From: Streptomyces candidus
Lineage (GTDB): Bacteria > Actinomycetota > Actinomycetes > Streptomycetales > Streptomycetaceae
Direction of reading: 5' to 3'
DNA length: 64,000 bases
NCBI RefSeq assembly: GCF_014207445.1
Contig: NZ_JACHEM010000010.1
Span: 186,001 to 250,000, forward strand
Positions 24,793 to 37,352 of this stretch are shown one piece after another. The notes under the pieces were generated by a model, which had not been told where the DNA came from, ran no database searches, and was given only the letters and a program-made list of their open reading frames with translations. Position 1 is the stretch's first letter, and each line of letters opens with the position of its first letter. The translations under genes were made by a program, and so were the position numbers.

Positions 24793-25233
24793 ATGCCGTC
24801 CCACGACGTCCGGAGTCTCCTCCAGACCGCCGTCCCCACCGCTGCCCTCGGCGTAGTCGCCGCTGTGGTCGGCGGGGTGGTCGTCGGCGGCAAGGGGGCT
24901 GTCGGTGCGGCGGTCGGGGTGCTGGTGGTGATCCTCTTCATGGGGCTGGGCCAGCTCGCGCTGCAGTACGTGGCGAAGGCCATGCCGCAGCTCTTCTCGG
25001 GGATGGGGCTGGTGGTCTACTCCGTCCAGCTCGTGCTCCTGCTGTTGTTCATCATGGCGTTCAGGAACACCACGCTCTTCCATCTCCAGGCCTTCGCGAT
25101 CAGCCTCGTGGCTGCCACGATCATGTGGATCGTCGCGCAGACCTGGTCGCACGTGAAGTCGAAGACGCTCTATGTCGACCCCTCCCAGGAAGACGTCACC
25201 GCCTCCGGGGCAGGGACGTCCCATGACAAGTAG
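24793..25233 (+). CDS. atpI: ATP synthase accessory protein I (146 aa)
   Basis: Small membrane protein with four predicted helices, first gene of the atp operon. AtpI is thought to help assemble the c-ring or aid magnesium and sodium handling; it is not part of the finished enzyme. Identification rests on helix pattern and position before atpB. GGAG lies upstream of the ATG. The tail after the last helix is polar (YVDPSQEDVTASGAGTSHDK). Confidence 0.85.
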   Translation: MPSHDVRSLLQTAVPTAALGVVAAVVGGVVVGGKGAVGAAVGVLVVILFMGLGQLALQYVAKAMPQLFSGMGLVVYSVQLVLLLLFIMAFRNTTLFHLQAFAISLVAATIMWIVAQTWSHVKSKTLYVDPSQEDVTASGAGTSHDK

Positions 25234-25450
25234 GGCCGGTATAAGTTCACGTTCGACGGACTGCTATGGTCCGATCCAAACTGCGGCACTGCGGGCGCGG
25301 GCACCAGAGCTGACGCCTGTCCTTCGCGAGGCTCTGCGCCTGTCCGCCGCCACCACCCTGTAAGACCAGACCGGTGCCGTACTGCGGCTGCCCTGCCGCT
25401 CAGACTCAACGAGGTTGCCGTATCCATGCGCCATGCAGAAGGAGCTCCTG

Positions 25451-26263
25451 GTGACTGCTGACGCCCAGACGCTCGCCTTCGAGGTTGACTGCCATCTCTT
25501 CCAGGGCTGCGGTTTCCCCGCCCCGAGTGCGTGGTCATTCATCTTCGACCCGATCTTCACCATCGGGCCTGTCGAGTTCAACAAGCCGATGCTGTTGGCG
25601 ATCATCGGTACGTTCGCCATCCTTGCCTTTTTCTGGGCCGGCTTCTCCAAGCCCCAGGTAGTGCCAGGCAAGCTCCAGATGGTCGCCGAGGCCCTGTACG
25701 ACTTCGTGCACCGAGGCATCGCCAAAGAGGTCATCGGCAAGAAGGGCGAGCCCTTCGTCCCGCTGCTGGTGTCGCTGTTCTTCTTCGTCTGGATGCTGAA
25801 CCTCTGGGCGCTGATTCCGCTGGCGCAGTTCCCGGTCAGCGCGCTCATCGGCTACCCGGTCGGACTGGCACTCCTCGTGTGGGTCATCTACATGACGGTG
25901 ACCTTCCGGACCAACGGTTTCGTCGGTGGCATCCGCAACCTGTGCGTACCGAGCGGTCTGCCGAAGCCGATCTACGTCATCCTCACGCCGATCGAGTTCG
26001 TCTCGAACGTCTTCGTGCGGCCGTTTACGCTGGCGGTCCGACTCTTCGCGAACATGTTCGCGGGGCACATCCTGATCCTGGTCTTCACGATCGCCACCTG
26101 GTACATGCTCGGTACCGTACTCGGCACGGTCTACGCCACCGGGTCCTTCGTAGTGACGGTCGTACTCACCGTCTTCGAGCTGTTCATCCAGGCGCTGCAG
26201 GCATACGTCTTCACCGTGCTGACCGCCACGTACCTGTCCCAGGCGCTCGAAGAAGCGCACTGA
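25451..26263 (+). CDS. atpB: ATP synthase F0 subunit a (270 aa)
   Basis: Forms the proton half-channels beside the c-ring. The essential Arg is in FTLAVRLFANMFAGH. Five to six membrane helices are visible. GTG at 25451 is chosen because AAGGAG lies 6 bases upstream. The ATG at 25433 (MQKELLV) contains that ribosome site within its own coding region and has none of its own. A 217-base gap separates it from atpI. Confidence 0.95.
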   Translation: MTADAQTLAFEVDCHLFQGCGFPAPSAWSFIFDPIFTIGPVEFNKPMLLAIIGTFAILAFFWAGFSKPQVVPGKLQMVAEALYDFVHRGIAKEVIGKKGEPFVPLLVSLFFFVWMLNLWALIPLAQFPVSALIGYPVGLALLVWVIYMTVTFRTNGFVGGIRNLCVPSGLPKPIYVILTPIEFVSNVFVRPFTLAVRLFANMFAGHILILVFTIATWYMLGTVLGTVYATGSFVVTVVLTVFELFIQALQAYVFTVLTATYLSQALEEAH

Positions 26264-26349
26264 GAGACACCCGGACCATCCCCGGTCACCCCACAGACGT
26301 CCGGCGGACACAATTCCACCGGCCATTCAAGAGAAGGAACCACAGAGCA

Positions 26350-26583
26350 ATGTCTGAGACTCTCGCTGCTGTCACGGGCAACATCGGCACCATCGGCTAC
26401 GGCCTCGCCGCGATCGGCCCCGGCGTCGGCATCGGCATCATCTTCGGTAACGGTGTGCAGGCCATCGCCCGCCAGCCCGAGGCTTCCGGCCTCATCCGCC
26501 AGAACATGCTGCTCGGCTTCGCGGTCATCGAGGCCCTGGCGCTGATCGGCTTCGTCGCCCCCTTCATCTTCCCGAAGGCCTGA
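26350..26583 (+). CDS. atpE: ATP synthase F0 subunit c (77 aa)
   Basis: Rotor-ring proteolipid with two helices joined by the conserved loop ARQPE. The proton-carrying carboxylate is the Glu in FAVIEALALIGF. Glycine-rich helix 1 is AAIGPGVGIGIIFG. Ribosome site AAGGAA lies upstream. The 86-base gap before it allows for extra translation of c, needed in about 10 copies. Confidence 0.97.
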   Translation: MSETLAAVTGNIGTIGYGLAAIGPGVGIGIIFGNGVQAIARQPEASGLIRQNMLLGFAVIEALALIGFVAPFIFPKA

Positions 26584-26610
26584 CAGTTTCTTTAAGACGA
26601 AAGGTCCATC

Positions 26611-27147
26611 ATGTTGCATCTTGCAGCTGAGGAGCCGCAGTCGCCGCTGTTGCCGGTCTGGCCCGAGATTCTCATCGGTCTGATCGCGTTCGGCATCGTC
26701 TTCTTCGTCTTCTCCAAGAAGCTCCTCCCGGCCATCAACAAGGTTCTGGAAGAGCGGCGCGAGGCCATCGAAGGCGGCATCGAGAAGGCCGACGAGGCCC
26801 GGATCGAAGCCGAAAGCGTCCTGGAGCAGTACAAGGCTCAGCTCGCCGAGGCCCGCCACGAGGCCGCACGACTGCGCCAGGAAGCACTGGAGCAGGGCAC
26901 TGCGCTCAAGGAAGACCTGCGCGCAGAGGGCCAGCGGCAGCGTGAGGAGATCATCGCTGCCGGGCACGCCCAGATCGAGGCCGACCGCAAGCAGGCTGCA
27001 CTGACGCTGCGACAGGACGTGGGCAAGCTCGCCACCGACCTGGCGGGCAAGCTCGTCGGTGAGTCCCTTGAGGACCACGCACGACAGAGCCGCACCATCG
27101 ACCGTTTCCTCAGCGAGCTTGAGGAGAAGGCCGAGGCAGCCCGATGA
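26611..27147 (+). CDS. atpF: ATP synthase F0 subunit b (178 aa)
   Basis: Peripheral stalk. One N-terminal membrane helix (WPEILIGLIAFGIVFFVF) is followed by a long charged coiled coil rich in Glu, Ala and Arg. Its stop overlaps the atpH start (ATGA). Confidence 0.96.
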   Translation: MLHLAAEEPQSPLLPVWPEILIGLIAFGIVFFVFSKKLLPAINKVLEERREAIEGGIEKADEARIEAESVLEQYKAQLAEARHEAARLRQEALEQGTALKEDLRAEGQRQREEIIAAGHAQIEADRKQAALTLRQDVGKLATDLAGKLVGESLEDHARQSRTIDRFLSELEEKAEAAR

Positions 27148-27959
27148 ACGGCGCGAGCCGCGACGCACTGGGCACCGCCCGGAACAGCCTCGACGCGCTG
27201 ACGGACACCCCGTCCGTCGACGCGACGAAGCTGGCCGGCGACCTGGCCGCCGTCACCGCGCTGCTGCACCGCGAGGTTTCGCTGCGCCGGGTCCTCACCG
27301 ACCCGTCGCAGCCCGGCGAGGCCAAGGCCGAGCTGGTCGGACGGCTGCTCGCAGGTCAGGTGGACGGCTCCGCCGTCGACCTGGTCAAGGGCATGGTCCG
27401 GTCCCGCTGGTCGCAGTCCCGCGACCTGGTGGACACGGTGGAGGAGCTGGCGAACACCGCCGACCTCACCGCCGCCCAGCAGGCCGGCAGGCTCGACACC
27501 GTCGAGGACGAACTGTTCCGCTTCGGCCGGATCGTCGCGGCGAACGCCGCGCTCCGGTCCGCGCTCACCGACAAGGCGGCCACCACCGCCGCCAAGAGCT
27601 CGCTGCTCCGCAGCCTGCTCGGGGGTCGGGCCGAGCAGGTCACCGAGCGACTGATCGTCCGTCTGGTGACGCAGCCCCGTGGACGTAGCCTGGAATCGGG
27701 ACTCGAGTCCCTGTCCAAGCTCGCCGCGGAACGCCGTAACCGGAGGGTCGCGGAGGTCACCACCGCGGTGCCCCTCACCGATCAGCAGAAGCAGCGCCTC
27801 GGCGCTGCCCTCGCGAAGATCTACGGTCGTGAGATGCACCTGAACATCGACGTGGACCCCTCGGTCCTCGGCGGTATCCAGGTCCGCGTCGGCGACGAGT
27901 TGATCAACGGGACGGTCGCGGAGCGCCTCGACGAGGTCTCCCGGCGTATGGCGGGCTGA
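27144..27959 (+). CDS. atpH: ATP synthase F1 subunit delta (271 aa)
   Basis: Couples the b stalk to the F1 head. At 271 residues it is the long actinobacterial form; E. coli delta is 177. The C-terminal region carries the conserved EVTTAVPLTDQQKQRL...DPSVLGGIQVRVGD pattern. Translationally coupled to atpF by a 4-base overlap. Confidence 0.95.
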   Translation: MNGASRDALGTARNSLDALTDTPSVDATKLAGDLAAVTALLHREVSLRRVLTDPSQPGEAKAELVGRLLAGQVDGSAVDLVKGMVRSRWSQSRDLVDTVEELANTADLTAAQQAGRLDTVEDELFRFGRIVAANAALRSALTDKAATTAAKSSLLRSLLGGRAEQVTERLIVRLVTQPRGRSLESGLESLSKLAAERRNRRVAEVTTAVPLTDQQKQRLGAALAKIYGREMHLNIDVDPSVLGGIQVRVGDELINGTVAERLDEVSRRMAG

Positions 27960-28098
27960 CGTCAGTCACGCAGCGCAGCACCAAGCATTGCCAGCAATAC
28001 GCATTGCCAGCGGCCCGGTTGGGCCGCAGAGGATTCCTGGGGGCCGACCCCAGACCCCTAGAAAACTTCGGGCCCAACAAGGAGAGCAGGGAACCCAG

Positions 28099-29694
<1,596 letters not shown>

Positions 29695-29714
29695 CGACGG
29701 AAGGGACCTGACTC

Positions 29715-30632
29715 ATGGGAGCGCAGCTCCGGGTCTACAAGCGTCGCATCCGCGCCGTCACCGCGACCAAGAAGATCACCAAGGCGATGGAGATGATCGC
29801 CGCCGCTCGCATCGTCAAGGCCCAGCGCAAGGTCGCGGCTTCCATGCCGTACGCCAATGAGCTGAACCGCGCGGTGACGGCGGTGGCGACCGGATCCGAC
29901 ACCGACCACCCGCTGACGACCGAGGCCGAGACCCCGACCCGGGCCGCGATCCTGCTCGTCACGAGCGACCGCGGTCTGGCCGGCGGCTACTCCTCCAACG
30001 TCCTCAAGGCGGCGGAGCGGCTCACCGAGCGGCTTCGCGGCGAGGGCAAGGAGGTCGACACCTACATCGTCGGCCGCAAGGGTGTCGCCTACTACGGGTT
30101 CCGTGAGCGCAAGATCGCGGACTCGTGGACCGGCTTCACCGACAGCCCCACCTACGCGGACGCCAAGCGCGTCGCAGCGCCCCTCATCGAGGCCGTCATT
30201 ACGGAGACGGCCGAGGGCGGTGTCGACGAACTGCACATCGTCTTCACGGAATTCGTGTCGATGATGACGCAGAACCCGGTCGAGAACCGGATGCTGCCGC
30301 TCAGCCTCGACAAGGTCGAGAAGGAGGAGGGCGCGAAGGCCGAAATCCTTCCGCTCTTCGAATTCGAGCCCTCGGCGGAGGACGTCCTCGACGCCCTGCT
30401 GCCGCGATACGTCGAGAGCCGTATCTACAACGCACTGCTTCAGGCCGCCGCTTCCGAGCACGCCGCCCGTCGTCGTGCGATGAAGTCGGCGACCGACAAC
30501 GCCGGGGATCTGATCAAGAACCTCTCCCGGCTTGCCAACGCGGCCCGCCAGGCCGAAATCACCCAGGAAATCAGCGAGATCGTCGGTGGCTCCAGCGCCC
30601 TCGCCGACGCGAACGCGGGGAGTGACAAGTAA
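29715..30632 (+). CDS. atpG: ATP synthase F1 subunit gamma (305 aa)
   Basis: Central rotor shaft. N-terminal helix RRIRAVTATKKITKAMEMIAA and the C-terminal helix with ITQEISEIVGGSSAL are conserved. Its stop shares one base with the atpD start (TAATG). Confidence 0.97.
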   Translation: MGAQLRVYKRRIRAVTATKKITKAMEMIAAARIVKAQRKVAASMPYANELNRAVTAVATGSDTDHPLTTEAETPTRAAILLVTSDRGLAGGYSSNVLKAAERLTERLRGEGKEVDTYIVGRKGVAYYGFRERKIADSWTGFTDSPTYADAKRVAAPLIEAVITETAEGGVDELHIVFTEFVSMMTQNPVENRMLPLSLDKVEKEEGAKAEILPLFEFEPSAEDVLDALLPRYVESRIYNALLQAAASEHAARRRAMKSATDNAGDLIKNLSRLANAARQAEITQEISEIVGGSSALADANAGSDK

Positions 30633-32074
30633 TGACGACCACTGTGGAGACGGCCGCCGCCACGGGCCGTGTTGCCCGTGTCATCGGCCCTGTCGTCGAC
30701 GTGGAGTTCCCCGTCGACGCCATGCCGGAGATCTACAACGCCCTCAAGGTCCAGGTCGCAGACCCGGCCGAGGACGGCCAGCTCAAGACGCTGACCCTGG
30801 AAGTCGCCCTGCACCTGGGTGACGGCCTGGTCCGCGCGATCTCGATGCAGCCCACCGACGGTCTGGTCCGCCAGGCCCCGGTGACCGACACCGGCGAGGG
30901 CATCACCGTCCCCGTCGGCGAGATCACCAAGGGCAAGGTGTTCAACACCCTCGGCGAGATCCTGAACAAGCCGGAGGCCAACGCCGAGGTGACCGAGCGG
31001 TGGCCCATCCACCGCAAGGCCCCGTCGTTCGACCAGCTCGAGTCGAAGACCGAGATGTTCGAGACCGGCGTCAAGGTCATCGACCTTCTCACCCCGTACG
31101 TCAAGGGCGGAAAGATCGGTCTGTTCGGTGGTGCCGGTGTCGGCAAGACCGTGCTGATCCAGGAAATGATCTACCGCGTGGCCAACAACCACGACGGTGT
31201 GTCGGTGTTCGCCGGTGTCGGTGAGCGCACCCGTGAGGGCAACGACCTCATCGAGGAAATGGCCGAGTCCGGCGTCATCGACAAGACGGCGCTTGTCTTC
31301 GGTCAGATGGACGAGCCGCCGGGCACGCGTCTTCGCGTCGCGCTCTCGGGTCTGACCATGGCGGAGTACTTCCGCGATGTGCAGAAGCAGGACGTGCTCT
31401 TCTTCATCGACAACATCTTCCGCTACACGCAGGCGGGTTCCGAGGTCTCCACGCTCCTCGGCCGCATGCCGTCCGCGGTGGGTTACCAGCCGAACCTGGC
31501 CGACGAGATGGGTCTCCTCCAGGAGCGCATCACGTCGACCCGTGGTCACTCGATCACCTCGATGCAGGCGATCTACGTCCCCGCGGACGACCTGACCGAC
31601 CCGGCGCCGGCCACCACCTTCGCCCACCTGGACGCGACGACCGTTCTGTCGCGCCCGATCTCGGAGAAGGGCATCTACCCCGCGGTGGACCCGCTCGACT
31701 CCACGTCGCGCATCCTGGACCCCCGCTACATCGCGGCGGACCACTACGCGACGGCGATGCGTGTCAAGGGAATCCTCCAGAAGTACAAGGACCTCCAGGA
31801 CATCATCGCGATCCTCGGTATCGACGAGCTGGGCGAAGAGGACAAGCTCGTCGTCCACCGCGCCCGTCGCGTCGAGCGCTTCCTGTCGCAGAACACCCAC
31901 GTCGCCAAGCAGTTCACCGGCGTGGACGGTTCGGACGTTCCGCTCGAAGAGTCGATCCGTGCGTTCAACGCGATCTGCGACGGGGACTACGACCACTTCC
32001 CCGAGCAGGCGTTCTTCCTGTGCGGTGGCATTGAGGACCTCAAGGCCAACGCCAAGGAGCTCGGCGTCAGCTGA
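30632..32074 (+). CDS. atpD: ATP synthase F1 subunit beta (480 aa)
   Basis: Catalytic subunit. Walker A GGAGVGKT near residues 166-173, catalytic Glu in VGERTREGNDL, Walker B VLFFIDNIFR, and the DELSEED-loop equivalent IDELGEEDKL. Overlaps atpG by one base. A strong hairpin lies between this gene and atpC. Confidence 0.98.
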   Translation: MTTTVETAAATGRVARVIGPVVDVEFPVDAMPEIYNALKVQVADPAEDGQLKTLTLEVALHLGDGLVRAISMQPTDGLVRQAPVTDTGEGITVPVGEITKGKVFNTLGEILNKPEANAEVTERWPIHRKAPSFDQLESKTEMFETGVKVIDLLTPYVKGGKIGLFGGAGVGKTVLIQEMIYRVANNHDGVSVFAGVGERTREGNDLIEEMAESGVIDKTALVFGQMDEPPGTRLRVALSGLTMAEYFRDVQKQDVLFFIDNIFRYTQAGSEVSTLLGRMPSAVGYQPNLADEMGLLQERITSTRGHSITSMQAIYVPADDLTDPAPATTFAHLDATTVLSRPISEKGIYPAVDPLDSTSRILDPRYIAADHYATAMRVKGILQKYKDLQDIIAILGIDELGEEDKLVVHRARRVERFLSQNTHVAKQFTGVDGSDVPLEESIRAFNAICDGDYDHFPEQAFFLCGGIEDLKANAKELGVS

Positions 32075-32105
32075 CGCCAGGCATCCCCTGCAGTGCCGTA
32101 CGTGT

Positions 32106-32133
32106 GAGAGGGGCGGGCAGGCCCGCCCCTCTC
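32106..32133 (+). terminator. Hairpin inside the atp operon, between atpD and atpC
   Basis: GAGAGGGGCGGGC (32106-32118) pairs perfectly with GCCCGCCCCTCTC (32121-32133), giving 12-13 GC-rich pairs and a minimal loop. No T-run follows. A TAGACT (-10-like) at 32146-32151 lies 50 bases before the atpC start and could restart transcription. Confidence 0.7.
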
Positions 32134-32201
32134 CCGTACACCCCCTAGACTTTGACCTGACACCCGGCAGCAGTGCCGGGTGGTGACCCGAGGAGCCACC
32201 C

Positions 32202-32576
32202 TTGGCTGCTGAGCTGCACGTCGAGCTGGTCGCTGCGGACCGTAACGTCTGGTCCGGCGAGGCCACCCTGGTCGTCGCGCGCACCACGTCCGGCGACATC
32301 GGCGTCATGCCCGGTCACCAGCCGCTTCTGGGTGTGCTGGAATCGGGCCCCGTGAACATCCGTACGAGTGACGGCGGCACCGTCGTCGCCGCCGTGCACG
32401 GCGGTTTCATCTCGTTCGCCGACAACAAGCTGTCTCTGCTCGCGGAGATCGCCGAGCTGGCCGACGAGATCGACCAGGCTCGTGCGGAGCGGGCGCTGGA
32501 GCGTGCGAAGTCGGAGGCCGACGCGGCCGCCGAGCGCCGCGCCGCCGTCCGGCTGCGTGCGGTGGCCGGACACTGA
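32202..32576 (+). CDS. atpC: ATP synthase F1 subunit epsilon (124 aa)
   Basis: Rotor subunit and intrinsic inhibitor. N-terminal beta sandwich (TSGDIGVMPGHQPLLGVLESG) and a C-terminal helical hairpin rich in Ala, Glu and Arg. TTG start at 32202 follows GAGGAG by 6-7 bases. It is separated from atpD by 127 bases, unlike the tight spacing elsewhere in the operon. Confidence 0.96.
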   Translation: MAAELHVELVAADRNVWSGEATLVVARTTSGDIGVMPGHQPLLGVLESGPVNIRTSDGGTVVAAVHGGFISFADNKLSLLAEIAELADEIDQARAERALERAKSEADAAAERRAAVRLRAVAGH

Positions 32577-32602
32577 GTCCCGCCTCACGCCACGTGAACC
32601 AC

Positions 32603-32652
32603 CCTCAGCCGCGGCTCGTACTGGATACTTCCAGGACGGGTCGCGGCTGAGG
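32603..32652 (+). terminator. Long stem-loop after atpC
   Basis: CCTCAGCCGCG (32603-32613) pairs perfectly with CGCGGCTGAGG (32642-32652). The loop contains CTGG-ATACTT-CCAG. Likely end of the atp transcript or a boundary before the DUF2550 gene; no T-run. Confidence 0.55.
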
Positions 32653-32729
32653 CGATGCGGATGCTTTTCTGTTGTTTCGCGGTTTCTGTTGTCCTGGTGG
32701 TACTGGATGAGGCGAGGAGGTCGTAGGAG

Positions 32730-33176
32730 ATGATCCTCGCTCTGCTTGTGTGCGGCTCGGTAGTCCTGCTGGTGCTCGTGGGACTGTTCGTCTTCGGACT
32801 GCGCCGGAGGCTGATCCAGCGTTCCGGCGGCACCTTCGACTGCTCCCTGCGCTGGGGCACCGCGGAGGAGCTGGACACCTCCGGCAAGGGCTGGGTGTAC
32901 GGGGTGGCCAGGTACAGCGGCGACCGGATCGCCTGGTTCAGGGTCTTCTCGTACGCGCCCAAGCCGCGCCGTGTCCTGGAGCGCTCGGCCATCGAGGTGG
33001 TCACGCGCCGCTCGCCGGAGGGCGAGGAGGAGCTGGCTCTCCTGTCCGACGCGCACATCCTGGGCTGTGTCCACCGGGGTACCCGGCTGGAGCTGGCGAT
33101 GAGCGAGGACGCGCTGACCGGGTTCCTCGCCTGGCTGGAGGCGGCGCCGCCGGGACAACGGGTGAACGTCGCGTAG
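32730..33176 (+). CDS. DUF2550 membrane-anchored protein (148 aa)
   Basis: One N-terminal membrane helix (LALLVCGSVVLLVLVGLFVFGL), then a cytoplasmic domain with the DUF2550 pattern: RSGGTFDCSLRW, GWVYGVARYSGDRIAWFRVFS, and later EDALTGFLAWLEAAPPG. The same family follows atpC in M. tuberculosis (Rv1312), so linkage to atp is conserved across actinobacteria. The function is unknown. AGGAG precedes the ATG. A canonical terminator with TTTT follows. Confidence 0.85.
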   Translation: MILALLVCGSVVLLVLVGLFVFGLRRRLIQRSGGTFDCSLRWGTAEELDTSGKGWVYGVARYSGDRIAWFRVFSYAPKPRRVLERSAIEVVTRRSPEGEEELALLSDAHILGCVHRGTRLELAMSEDALTGFLAWLEAAPPGQRVNVA

Positions 33177-33282
33177 CGGTTGCCGAACCCGCCCCCGAAC
33201 GCTGCCGGACGCACAACGTGCCGGATGTGCGCGGGGTCGGACGCACAGTTCGCGGGACGTGCGGGAAGCCGGACGCACAAGA

Positions 33283-33320
33283 GGCCGGGAGACGGGGGCG
33301 GACCCGTCTCCCGGCCTTTT
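33283..33320 (+). terminator. Intrinsic terminator after the DUF2550 gene
   Basis: Perfect 14-bp stem GGCCGGGAGACGGG (33283-33296) with 33303-33316, six-base loop, then TTTT. It lies between convergent genes and would end plus-strand transcripts. Confidence 0.9.
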
Positions 33321-33381
33321 CCCGTGGGGGCCGGTGGTGCCTCGCACGGCCCGCGGAGCGGGCGCGTGCTGTCGGCGGGTG

Positions 33382-35232
<1,851 letters not shown>

Positions 35233-35359
35233 GGGGTGCTCCCGTGAGAGAGGTCCGACATGACGGTGGTGGGACCTGCGCCGCCAGGTGAGCACGCCGT
35301 ACTACGGGGAGGTGGGGTTGTCATGGCGTGCTCACCACTGCAGTGCGGCGAGCGTGCCA

Positions 35360-35393
35360 AGGTCTGGACCAATCGTCAAGAGGTCTGGACCAA
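35360..35393 (-). promoter_or_regulatory. Two direct repeats of the chitinase operator (DasR-type site)
   Basis: AGGTCTGGACCAA occurs at 35360-35372 and 35381-35393, exactly two helical turns apart. On the gene strand this is TTGGTCCAGACCT twice, the 12-bp direct repeat known from Streptomyces chitinase promoters for chitin induction and glucose repression. It is also close to the DasR consensus TGGTCTAGACCA. A TTGACG between the copies could be the -35, so the sites overlap the promoter. Confidence 0.85.
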
Positions 35394-35454
35394 AGTTGCG
35401 AGGTAGGTGTACGGGCCCCCTTCCCGCCCGCCCCTGGACCTCGGGCCCCCGCGC

Positions 35455-36123
35455 TCAGACCCCCAACTCCTGCGCGAGAACCGCCGCTTGCACCCGGCTC
35501 CGCAGGCCGAGCTTGCCCAGAAGACGGCTGACATGCGTCTTGACGGTGGCCTCCGCCATGTCGAGCCGCACCGCGATCTCCGCGTTCGAGAGCCCCTCGC
35601 CCAGCCGGGACAGCACCTCCCGCTCCCGCCGGGTGAGCGGATCCAGCACGGAAAGAGCGGCGGCGTCCTCGCGCCGCCCGGCCGCCGGTGCCGCGAACTC
35701 GGCGATCAGCCGCCGGGTCACGGCGGGGGAGATCAGCCCCTCGCCGCGCGCCACCGTCCGTACCGCTTCCAGAAGGTCCCTGGCCTCGGTGTTCTTCAGG
35801 AGGAAGCCCGAGGCGCCCGCGCGCAGCGCCCCGAACACGTACTCGTCCAGGTCGAAGGTGGTCAGGACCAGGACGTCGGCGAGCTGCTCGGCGACCACCT
35901 GCCCGGTGGCCGCCACCCCGTCGAGCCGCGGCATCTGTATGTCCATCAGCACGAGGTCCGGGCGCAGTTCGCGGGCGAGACGCACCGCCTCCTCGCCGTC
36001 CGCCGCCTCGCCGACGACGGTGATGTCGGGGGCGCTGTCCAGGATGAGGACCAGCCCGGCCCGTACCGCCGACTGGTCCTCGGCGATCAGTACCCGGATG
36101 GCCCCTGCGGGGTCCGCACTCAC
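35455..36123 (-). CDS. NarL/LuxR-family response regulator (222 aa)
   Basis: Receiver domain with phospho-acceptor Asp61 (LVLMDIQMP) and Lys in FLLKNTEA, then a LuxR-type helix-turn-helix at about 158-222 (LTRREREVLSRLGEGLSNAEIAVRLDMAEATVKTHVSRLLGKLGLRSR). GTG start at 36123 overlaps the kinase stop (GTGA), so it is co-translated with its sensor. Target genes are unknown; the chitinase and the divergent membrane protein are the nearest candidates. Confidence 0.92.
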   Translation of the reverse strand: MSADPAGAIRVLIAEDQSAVRAGLVLILDSAPDITVVGEAADGEEAVRLARELRPDLVLMDIQMPRLDGVAATGQVVAEQLADVLVLTTFDLDEYVFGALRAGASGFLLKNTEARDLLEAVRTVARGEGLISPAVTRRLIAEFAAPAAGRREDAAALSVLDPLTRREREVLSRLGEGLSNAEIAVRLDMAEATVKTHVSRLLGKLGLRSRVQAAVLAQELGV

Positions 36124-37352
36124 GTGGGAAGCTCCTCGTTCTCGTCCTCGGCGGGCAGCAGGGCCCGCACCTGCCATGTCTTGGTGCCGTCGTCGAGGGT
36201 GACCGGGCCCGCCTCCAGCTCGCCGTCCAGCAGCGTCACGCGCTCGCGCATGCCCACCAGCCCCGCCCCGGAACCGGGAGCCCGCGGCCCCGCACGTCCG
36301 CCGCCGAACGCGCTGGTCACGGCCACGTGCAGGGTGCTGTCCGCATACGAGAGGCGGACGGCGACGGGCCCCGGGGAGGCGTGCTTGAGCGCATTCGTCA
36401 GGGACTCCTGGACGATCCGGTACGCCGCCAGCTCCACCGGCGCCGGAAGCCCCAGGCCCGCGGGGCGGTCGTCGGCGAGCGTGAAAGTGAGCCCGGAGCC
36501 GGCGCCGGAGGCGCGGGAGGTCTCCAGCAGGGCGTCGAGGCCGTCCAGGGAGGGGGCGGCCGAGGGCTCCCCGCTGCCCTCGCTCTCCCGGAGCAGCCCG
36601 ATCAGACGGCGCATTTCGGCCAGGCCCTGCACGCTGTTCTCGCGGATGACGGACAGGGCCCGGGTGGACGCGTCGGGGGTGTCGAGGGACAGCGCGGCCG
36701 TTGAGTGGATGGCGATGGCGGAGAGGTGGTTGGCCACCATGTCGTGCAACTCCCGTGCCATCCGAGCGCGTTCGGCCGTCACGGCCTGAGCGCGGTCCAT
36801 CTCGGCGAGCAGTGCGGTCTGTTCGGCGCGCAGCCGGGCGGCGACGGCCGCCTCCCGGTGGTTGCGCAGGATGGAACCGGTGAGGGCGGGCGCGAAGCTG
36901 ATCAGGCCGGCGACCATGCCGATCAGCAACGCCTCCGGCTCGCGGAACCAGGCCAGGAAACCGACGGTGAGCGCCAGGCTGACGAGACCGGTGGTGATCG
37001 GGATGCGGCGGGCGGCCCGGGGAGTGCCGTAGACGACGGCCGCGTACACCAGGTCCGCGAAGATGACCACCGTGGCGAGGCTGCCCTGGGTGAACTGGTC
37101 GCCGATCACGGCGAGGACGCCGCCGGCGAGGGCGGACTGAGGGGCGCTGCGGCGGACCAGTTCCAGGGCGGAGACCGTGCACAGGGGCACCAGGGTCGCC
37201 CAGCCGGGCAGGAGCAGCCGGTTGCCCTGGGTGTGCAGGCCCAGGGACCACAGCAGCAGTCCGGCGAGCAGGCCGGTCACCGCGAGGAGCACGTCGTCCC
37301 GGTGCGGCTGGAGGATCGGGTGGCGGAAGCAGGGCACGTTCCCATCCAACAC
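36120..37352 (-). CDS. Sensor histidine kinase, HisKA_3 type (410 aa)
   Basis: Five to six N-terminal membrane helices (residues about 20-160) without a large external domain, then HisKA_3 with phospho-acceptor His203 (ERARMARELHDMVANHLSAIAIHS). The C-terminal HATPase_c domain has AYRIVQESLTNALKHA and GLVGMRERV. Partner of the overlapping regulator. Start uncertain: GTG at 37352 is used, but GTG at 37337 has a better GGGA-type site. Confidence 0.9.
   Translation of the reverse strand: MLDGNVPCFRHPILQPHRDDVLLAVTGLLAGLLLWSLGLHTQGNRLLLPGWATLVPLCTVSALELVRRSAPQSALAGGVLAVIGDQFTQGSLATVVIFADLVYAAVVYGTPRAARRIPITTGLVSLALTVGFLAWFREPEALLIGMVAGLISFAPALTGSILRNHREAAVAARLRAEQTALLAEMDRAQAVTAERARMARELHDMVANHLSAIAIHSTAALSLDTPDASTRALSVIRENSVQGLAEMRRLIGLLRESEGSGEPSAAPSLDGLDALLETSRASGAGSGLTFTLADDRPAGLGLPAPVELAAYRIVQESLTNALKHASPGPVAVRLSYADSTLHVAVTSAFGGGRAGPRAPGSGAGLVGMRERVTLLDGELEAGPVTLDDGTKTWQVRALLPAEDENEELPT

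Noticed and set aside
32106..32133. Treating the atpD-atpC hairpin as a certain end of the operon
   Set aside because: There is no T-run and atpC is essential for normal F1; it is kept as a possible attenuator only.
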